This document shows positions 59,016-64,000 of a stretch of DNA of 64,000 nucleotides, one piece after another. Source of the DNA: Streptomyces spiroverticillatus (GTDB taxonomy: Bacteria; Actinomycetota; Actinomycetes; Streptomycetales; Streptomycetaceae); NCBI GenBank assembly GCA_014650415.1, contig BMUX01000016.1, positions 74,390-138,389 of the forward strand, in the 5' to 3' direction. Position 1 is the first letter of the stretch; every line of letters begins with the position of its first letter. The translations under genes were made by a program, and so were the position numbers. The notes beneath the pieces were generated by a model. That model saw only the letters and a list, made by a program, of their open reading frames with translations. It had not been told where the DNA came from and did not search any database.

Positions 59016-60713
59016 TCACTTGGCGTCGGCATAGCACTCCACCTCCGCCACCGTGAACGGGAACCGTGCCGGGGTTTCCCCGAAGGCGATCCGTCCGGCC
59101 AGGTCACCGGCCGCGCGGATCGCCTCGGCGACCGCGGCGGCCTCCTCGGCGGGGCAGTGCACGATCACCTCGTCGTGCTGGAAGAAGACCAACTGCGCCT
59201 TCATCCCCGCCTGGTGCAGCGACCGGCGCAGCGCCGCGAGCACCAGCAGCATCCAGTCCGCCGCGCTGCCCTGGACGACGAAGTTGCGGGTGAAGCGGCC
59301 GCGGGCCCGGTTGTTCCGGGAGGCGTATCCCGGGGCGAACTCCGGCTCACCCGCAGCCGGTTCCGGGCCGTCCTCCTGGGGCAGGCCCGCCTCGCCGAAG
59401 TCCTCGTCCGCGCCCACCGCCGGAGGGCAGGTCCGGCCGAGCCAGGTCCGTACGAGACGGCCCTCCTCGCCCGCGCGGGCCGCCTCGTCCACGTAGTCGA
59501 CGGCGCGCGGGAACCTGCGGCGCATCGCGGCCAGGTTCTTCAGGCCGTCGCCCGAGGTCTGGCCGTAGATCGCGCCCAGCACCGCGATCTTGGCCGCCTC
59601 TCGGTCGCCGGAGAAGGCCCGGTCGGAGACCGCCTTGTAGAGGTCGCCGCTCTGGCCGGCCACGTCCATCAGGCCGGGGTCGCGGGAGATCGCGGCCAGC
59701 ACGCGTGGCTCCATCTGGTCGGCGTCGGCCACCACCAGCCGCCAGCCCGGGTCGGCGATCACCGCCCGGCGGATCACCTTGGGGATCTGGAGGGCGCCGC
59801 CGCCGTTGGTCACCCAGCGGCCGGTGACCGTGCCGCCCGGCAGGTACTCCGGGTGGAAGCGGCCGTCGCGCACCCAGTCCTGGAGCCAGCCCCAGCCGTG
59901 CGCGGTCATGATGCGGTAGAGCTTCTTGTACGCGATCAAGGACTCCACGGCGGGGTGGTCGACGGACTCCAGCTCCCAGCGGCGGGTCGACTTCACCTTG
60001 ATGCCGGCCTGCCCGAACGCCTTGATCACGTCGGCGGGCAGTTCGGGCCGCACCCGGCGGCCGAACGCCTGCGACACCTCGTCCGCCAGCTCCGCCATCC
60101 GGCGGGGGTCGCCGCCGCCCGCGTACCGCTCGCCGAGGAGTTCGTCCAGGAGGGCCCGGTGGACGTCGGCCCGCCAGGGCAGGCCGGCCCGGTTCAGCTC
60201 GGCGGCGACGAGCATCCCGGCGGACTCCGATGCGGTCAACAGGCGCATCCTGCCCGGATGTTCGGTCTCGTTGTGTCTTCGGTGCTGGTCGGCGTAGACC
60301 TCCAGGAGGGCGTCGAAGGGTACGTGCACGGGCTGCGGCTCGAAGAGGGAGGACTGCGAGCCGGGGTCGACGGAGCGCACCGGCGGGTCGGGCGGCACCG
60401 GGCGGTGGTGCAGCCGGGCGTGCGCGGCGGCGGCCGAACGCGGCTCGCCCCAGCGGCCCGCGTGCCCGAGGAGGAGGAGCTCGGCGTCCTCGATGTCGTA
60501 ACAGCGGTCCACCCGCACCCCGGCGTCGAGCAGGCGCGGATAGATCTCGGCGGTGGACCGCCACACCCAGCGGCCGACCTCCGGGCGGGAGCGGACCGCC
60601 TCGGCGAGGTCGGGCTCGTGGCGCACCTCGGCGGCGGGGCGGCCGTCCCGGTCGAGCGGGACGAGCAGTGCCCCGCCACCCTCTGCCGCGGCGACGGCCC
60701 ACCGGTCGTTCAT
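59016..60713 (-). CDS. Family A DNA polymerase domain with degenerate 3'-5' exonuclease
   Basis: A 565-residue protein commonly annotated as bifunctional exonuclease/DNA polymerase. The polymerase motifs are present with changes: motif A reads DADQMEPR (D330, D332) instead of DYSQIELR, motif B is EAAKIAVLGAIYGQ (K375) and motif C is QHDEVIVH (D514). The N-terminal 200 residues resemble a worn exonuclease domain without the DEDDy carboxylates I could find. The transcript is leaderless under a PafBC-type element, suggesting repair synthesis. It is distinct from housekeeping PolA (about 900 residues). Confidence 0.85.
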   Translation of the reverse strand: MNDRWAVAAAEGGGALLVPLDRDGRPAAEVRHEPDLAEAVRSRPEVGRWVWRSTAEIYPRLLDAGVRVDRCYDIEDAELLLLGHAGRWGEPRSAAAAHARLHHRPVPPDPPVRSVDPGSQSSLFEPQPVHVPFDALLEVYADQHRRHNETEHPGRMRLLTASESAGMLVAAELNRAGLPWRADVHRALLDELLGERYAGGGDPRRMAELADEVSQAFGRRVRPELPADVIKAFGQAGIKVKSTRRWELESVDHPAVESLIAYKKLYRIMTAHGWGWLQDWVRDGRFHPEYLPGGTVTGRWVTNGGGALQIPKVIRRAVIADPGWRLVVADADQMEPRVLAAISRDPGLMDVAGQSGDLYKAVSDRAFSGDREAAKIAVLGAIYGQTSGDGLKNLAAMRRRFPRAVDYVDEAARAGEEGRLVRTWLGRTCPPAVGADEDFGEAGLPQEDGPEPAAGEPEFAPGYASRNNRARGRFTRNFVVQGSAADWMLLVLAALRRSLHQAGMKAQLVFFQHDEVIVHCPAEEAAAVAEAIRAAGDLAGRIAFGETPARFPFTVAEVECYADAK

Positions 60714-60720
60714 ACGGGCG

Positions 60721-60743
60721 AGTGTGGCAGGGGGGTCTGACAA
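60721..60743 (-). promoter_or_regulatory. PafBC-type DNA-damage promoter of the family A polymerase
   Basis: Reading the minus strand: TTGTCAGAC (60743-60735), 8 bases, CACACT (60726-60721), then seven bases to the ATG at 60713. The 8-base spacing and leaderless layout equal those upstream of nth and the methyltransferase. Confidence 0.7.
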
Positions 60744-60771
60744 TCCGGCCGAAGCGCGGTGTCTGCGCAGG

Positions 60772-62082
60772 TCAGGCGACCACGTGGAGCGTGTGGGCGA
60801 GGGCCGCAGCCTCGCCGCGGGTCGCCACGCTCAGCTTGCTGAGGATGTTCTTCACATGGAATTTCACCGTCGACTCGCTGATGTGCAGCGCCTCGGCGAT
60901 GGCCCGGTTGCGGTGGCCCCGGGCCAGCTGCGCCAGGACCTCCAGCTCGCGCGGGCCGAGCGCGGCCAGCGGGTCGGACTCCGGCAGGCCGGGCGTGCCC
61001 AGCGGCAGTGCGGCGGTCACCGTGGTGCCCCAGCCCGGCACCGCGTCCACCTCCAGCCGGCCGCCGAGCGCGGTCAGCCGCTCCTCCGCCCGGCGCACCG
61101 CGAACGCCTCGCGGCCGAGCGTGCCGGGCCCGTCGTCCCGTACCGTCGCCCGCAACTCGTCGGTGCCGGCGTCCAGGTGCCAGCCGACCTGCACCCGGGT
61201 CACGGGATCCTGCTCCAGTGCCACCAGCAGCACCGTGCGCATCACCGCCCGCGCGGTGCGGGCGATGTCGGCCGGCAGCGGGCGGTCCTCGGCGGGCGGT
61301 GCCAGTTCCAGCCGTACCGGACCGTGCCGCAGCAGCGGGCGCAGCGAGTCGGCGAGCCGGTCGAAGGCCTGCACCGCGGGCTCCTCGGTCAGGGCCTGGT
61401 CGCGTTCGGCGACGGTGCGCAGCTCCACCAGGGAGTCCACGGCCAGTTCGACGGCACGCGCGCGTGCCGTCGCGTCGTCCAGGGCGCGACTGCGCAGGGT
61501 GCCCAGCAGTCCGGTCAGCGCCGCCGTGTGCACCTCGCTCAACTCCGCGATGGCGCGCGCCCGTTCGCCCGCCACCGCCCGCGACTGCGACATCATCCCC
61601 GGCAGCGCCTCCGTGGCCACCCGGTCCAGGTGCGCGGTCACCACGTCCCACAGCGCCTGTACGAGGGCGAGCGTCCCGGCGGGCAGGGGCGGGGCCTCCT
61701 CGGGCAGCACCAGGGTGAGCAGGGTGGGCCGGTAGCTCGTCAGGGCGCTGCTGACCGCCAGCACCGGATGCACGCCGCCCGCGAGGTGCGCGGTGCCCTG
61801 CCAGGGGTGGCCGGGGCGCACCGTGGCGGCGAGGGCGTCCAGCTCCGCACCGGTGATGCGGGAGGCGAGCGTGTCCTCGCCGTGCGCCTTGACGGGGGAG
61901 TGCGCACAGTGCGCGGACATCTCCGCGACGGCACGGTGCGGCACCAGGGGGCGCAGTGCCGCCGACAACCGGTGCTGGAGCTCGTACAGCGGGCCCTGGA
62001 TCACCTGCGCGGCGCAGGCGAGGGCGGTGTGGACGGCGGACGATTCCGCCTCCGCGACGGTGAAGCGCTCTGTCTCCGGCAT
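60772..62082 (-). CDS. LuxR-type regulator with an internal histidine-kinase-like ATPase fold
   Basis: A 436-residue protein. Residues 1-170 look like a ligand-binding or GAF-like region. Residues 180-235 are a helical segment containing His in AIAELSEVHTAALTGLL. Residues 260-350 resemble a HATPase_c domain (VRDDGPGTLGREAFAVRRAEERL, then LEVDAVPGWGTTV). The C-terminal HTH is clear: LGPRELEVLAQLARGHRNRAIAEALHISESTVKFHV. It seems to combine kinase and response-regulator output in one chain. The ATG at 62082 has a weak ribosome-binding site. It is divergent from the quinone oxidoreductase, with a 15-bp hairpin between. Confidence 0.82.
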   Translation of the reverse strand: MPETERFTVAEAESSAVHTALACAAQVIQGPLYELQHRLSAALRPLVPHRAVAEMSAHCAHSPVKAHGEDTLASRITGAELDALAATVRPGHPWQGTAHLAGGVHPVLAVSSALTSYRPTLLTLVLPEEAPPLPAGTLALVQALWDVVTAHLDRVATEALPGMMSQSRAVAGERARAIAELSEVHTAALTGLLGTLRSRALDDATARARAVELAVDSLVELRTVAERDQALTEEPAVQAFDRLADSLRPLLRHGPVRLELAPPAEDRPLPADIARTARAVMRTVLLVALEQDPVTRVQVGWHLDAGTDELRATVRDDGPGTLGREAFAVRRAEERLTALGGRLEVDAVPGWGTTVTAALPLGTPGLPESDPLAALGPRELEVLAQLARGHRNRAIAEALHISESTVKFHVKNILSKLSVATRGEAAALAHTLHVVA

Positions 62083-62115
62083 GGAGCCAGCGTACGTACG
62101 GATGCGGTACGAGGA

Positions 62116-62159
62116 CGGCCCTCCCTTCGGGCAGGTGGAACTGTCCGAAGGGAGGGCCG
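62116..62159. promoter_or_regulatory. 15-bp inverted repeat between luxR-type and oxidoreductase genes
   Basis: CGGCCCTCCCTTCGG (62116-62130) and its perfect complement (62145-62159) with a 14-base loop, in the 141-base divergent gap. It could be an operator for the LuxR-type protein or a hairpin in either leader. Confidence 0.6.
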
Positions 62160-62223
62160 GGCCGGGGCGGCGACCGGACCAGGCTGGGAGCAGCCAGAAC
62201 GGCACGACGAAGGAGAAGCAACT

Positions 62224-63135
62224 GTGGAAGCGATCGTTTTTGACCGGTTCGGTGGTCCGGAAGCACTGGCCCCTCGCACTGTCGCGGACGTCCACGCCGG
62301 GCCCGGACAGGTGCGCATCAAGGTGGCGGCCGCCGGGGTGAACCCGATCGACGGCAAGATCCGCAGCGGTGCGATGCAGCAATTCATCCCGACGCAACTG
62401 CCGGCGGTACCGGGCATCGACGTCGCGGGTGTCGTCGACGAGGTCGGCGAGGGCGTCGCGGATGTCGTGGTCGGCGACGAGGTACTGGGGTGGGCCGAGA
62501 GCGGCTCGTACGCCGAGTACGCGGTGGCCTCGCAGGTGGTGCGCAAGCCCGCCGGGCTGTCCTGGGAGCAGGCGGCCGCGCTGCCCGTCGCGGGCGAGAC
62601 CGCCCAGCGGGTCCTGGACCTGCTCGGGGTGACCGCCGGGGAGACACTGCTGGTCAACGGGGCGGCCGGGGCGGTCGGCTCGCTCGCCGTGCAGCTCGCG
62701 GCGGCGGCGGGCGTCACCGTCGTCGGCACCGCGTCCGAGGCCAACCACGCGTACGTCCGCGAGCTGGGCGCGAGCGCCGTCGTGACGTACGGGGAAGGGC
62801 TCGCGGCCCGGGTGCGCGAGGTCGCACCGCAGGGGGTGGACGCGGTCTACGACACGGCGGGGCACGGGGCGCTGCCGGACGCGATCGAGCTGCTCGGCGG
62901 AACCACCGACCGGGTGATCACCATCGCGGACCAGGCGGCGGAGTCCCTCGGCGTGGTCTTCTCCGGCGGCGGCACGGTCGAACCGCGACCGGCCCTGGCC
63001 GAGCAGGCGCGACTGGTCGCCGAGGGGCGGCTGCGGGTGCGGGTGGCGGAGGTGCTGCCGCTGGGACAGGCGCAGAAGGCCCACGAGATCAGCGACGGCG
63101 GCCACGCGCGCGGCAAGCTGGTGCTGACGCCGTGA
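62224..63135 (+). CDS. NADPH:quinone oxidoreductase-like (zinc-free MDR family)
   Basis: A 303-residue medium-chain reductase. The GroES-like part has AAGVNPIDGKIRSGAM and VPGIDVAGVVDEVGEGV; the Rossmann part has VNGAAGAVGSLAVQLA for NADPH. Catalytic zinc ligands are absent, so it is a quinone/enone reductase rather than an alcohol dehydrogenase. GTG start with AAGGAG eight bases upstream. It probably forms a regulatory pair with the divergent LuxR-type gene. The stop codon lies in the first unit of a tandem repeat. Confidence 0.92.
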   Translation: MEAIVFDRFGGPEALAPRTVADVHAGPGQVRIKVAAAGVNPIDGKIRSGAMQQFIPTQLPAVPGIDVAGVVDEVGEGVADVVVGDEVLGWAESGSYAEYAVASQVVRKPAGLSWEQAAALPVAGETAQRVLDLLGVTAGETLLVNGAAGAVGSLAVQLAAAAGVTVVGTASEANHAYVRELGASAVVTYGEGLAARVREVAPQGVDAVYDTAGHGALPDAIELLGGTTDRVITIADQAAESLGVVFSGGGTVEPRPALAEQARLVAEGRLRVRVAEVLPLGQAQKAHEISDGGHARGKLVLTP

Positions 63136-63209
63136 CGTCCGGTCCCGGTGCGAGGCCGTGACGTCCGGTTCCGGCGCGAGGCCGTGACGTCCGGTCCCGG
63201 TGCGAGCCC
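63132..63209. repeat. 26-bp tandem repeat, three copies, at the end of the oxidoreductase gene
   Basis: Units starting GTGACGTCCGGT occur at 63132-63157, 63158-63183 and 63184-63209 with few differences; a fourth fragment (GTGACACC) follows. The first unit includes the oxidoreductase stop codon. The repeat fills the gap to the nitrilase gene. Confidence 0.88.
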
Positions 63210-63295
63210 GTGACACCTTGACGCCGCTTCCCCGGGCGACGCCCTGACGCCCGTTCCGGATGCCGACCCCGGGGACCGCTGGCAGGCTCGACCCC

Positions 63296-64000
63296 ATGCG
63301 AGTGGCACTGGCACAGACCGACTGCGTCCTCGGTGACGTCGACGCCAACCTGGAGCACGCCCGGGACCAGATCCGGCAGGCCGTCGCCCAGGGCGCCGAC
63401 CTCGTCGTGTTCCCGGAGCTGAGCCTGCACGGCTATCACCTGGGGGCGCTGAAACAGGACACCTCCGTGGAGGCGCGCGACCCGCGGCTGATGGAGCTGA
63501 GCACCCTCGGCGCGGACGTCGTGGTGGGCTTCCACGAGTACACCTCCATGCGGGCGTACAACACCTCCGCGTACTACACCGCCGGCACCCTCCTGCACGC
63601 CCACCGCAAGCTGTACCTCCCCAACTACCTCGCCTGGGAGGAGCGCAAGCACGTCAGCCCCGGGCAGTCGCTGCGCGCCTACGACCTCCCCGGCGGGCGG
63701 GGCCGGGCCGCCACCCTGGTGTGCAACGACGCCTGGCAGCCCGTGCTGCCCTGGATCGCCGTCCAGGACGGTGCGGAGGTCGTCGTGGTGCCCGCGAACA
63801 GTGCCGCCTCGCTCGACCCCGACGCCATGGACACGGGCCTGTACTGGGACAGCCTCCTCGCGTACACCGCACGCATGCTCCAGTGCTGGGTGGTGTTCGT
63901 GAACCGGGTGGGCAGCGAGAACGGTGCGTCCTTCTGGGGCGGATCACGGGTGGTCGACCCGCGCGGGATGGTCGTCGCACAGGCGCCCAAGTGGGAGAGC
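63296..64000 (+). CDS. Carbon-nitrogen hydrolase (nitrilase superfamily), C-terminus cut off
   Basis: At least 235 residues, open to the right edge. The Glu-Lys-Cys triad is readable: E41 (VVFPELSLHGY), K105 (HAHRKLYLPNY) and C143 (LVCNDAWQP). The superfamily hydrolyses amides or nitriles, or transfers acyl groups; this pattern fits an amidase or a free-standing glutaminase-like enzyme, possibly one linked to an NAD synthetase relative. The start ATG (63296) was chosen from the MRVALAQTDC N-terminus. Confidence 0.9.
   Translation, partial: MRVALAQTDCVLGDVDANLEHARDQIRQAVAQGADLVVFPELSLHGYHLGALKQDTSVEARDPRLMELSTLGADVVVGFHEYTSMRAYNTSAYYTAGTLLHAHRKLYLPNYLAWEERKHVSPGQSLRAYDLPGGRGRAATLVCNDAWQPVLPWIAVQDGAEVVVVPANSAASLDPDAMDTGLYWDSLLAYTARMLQCWVVFVNRVGSENGASFWGGSRVVDPRGMVVAQAPKWES

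Overview
The window reads as a stretch of core chromosome from a Streptomyces. The base composition is very GC-rich, third codon positions are almost all G or C, and GTG starts and 4-bp stop/start overlaps are common. The gene order matches, from memory, the S. coelicolor segment SCO3579 (wblA) to about SCO3540, read in descending order: wblA, crp, nth, acsA, the Tad/helicase locus, bldG, hppA, topA, the tmk fusion and the DNA polymerase III delta' gene. No insertion sequence, integrase, prophage, CRISPR array, rRNA or chromosomal origin was seen. There is one tRNA (Thr, CGT) and one structured small RNA.

Layout. 1-7.5 kb: the edge of a probable metallophosphoesterase, a YqeY protein, a class A penicillin-binding protein, wblA, two translationally coupled ArsA/Get3-type ATPases, a DUF4177 protein and RidA. 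7.5-17 kb: a Nudix hydrolase coupled to a metallo-beta-lactamase-fold hydrolase, a nucleotidyltransferase, an SPFH membrane protein, Crp, endonuclease III, a second Nudix hydrolase, a MarP-type membrane protease and a GH4 glycosidase. 17-28.7 kb: an epoxide-hydrolase-like enzyme, a holin-X protein, NhaA, acetyl-CoA synthetase, a SulP transporter fused to a carbonic anhydrase, a deacetylase-like lipoprotein, a CooC-like ATPase and a degenerate Fic protein.

29-38 kb is the actinobacterial helicase/secretion neighbourhood (Rv3649-Rv3660c in M. tuberculosis). It holds an HAD phosphatase, a 6C small RNA, a Tad pilus gene set (ssd/tadZ, tadA, tadB, tadC, a pilin-like gene and two TadE-like genes) and, convergent to it, a DECH-box helicase with a DUF1998 zinc domain. 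37.8-44 kb holds bldG with its anti-sigma partner, the proton-pumping pyrophosphatase, a small lipoprotein and a methyltransferase. 44-54 kb holds topA, the membrane protein-thymidylate kinase-coiled coil fusion, DNA polymerase III delta', a secreted S33 peptidase and tRNA-Thr. 54-64 kb is mixed accessory material: VOC, GNAT, DsbA-like and Dps proteins, an ECF sigma factor with a membrane partner, a family A DNA polymerase, a LuxR regulator with a histidine-kinase-type ATPase fold, a quinone oxidoreductase and an incomplete nitrilase.

The most interesting observations are these. (1) Four genes of DNA repair, replication or modification (nth, the 42.2-kb methyltransferase, delta' and the family A polymerase) each carry a TTGTCAG-type element 8 bases before a -10 hexamer. 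This is the architecture of the RecA-independent PafBC damage promoter. (2) A 6C RNA with two C-rich loops sits directly upstream of the Tad operon. (3) The second TadE-like gene has no stop codon and runs about 1.5 kb antisense into the helicase. (4) Several proteins keep their fold but have lost diagnostic catalytic residues: the Fic-like protein, Ssd, the BldG partner, one ArsA-like ATPase and delta'. (5) There are unusual domain fusions: SulP-STAS-carbonic anhydrase, MFS-Tmk-coiled coil, and HATPase-LuxR.
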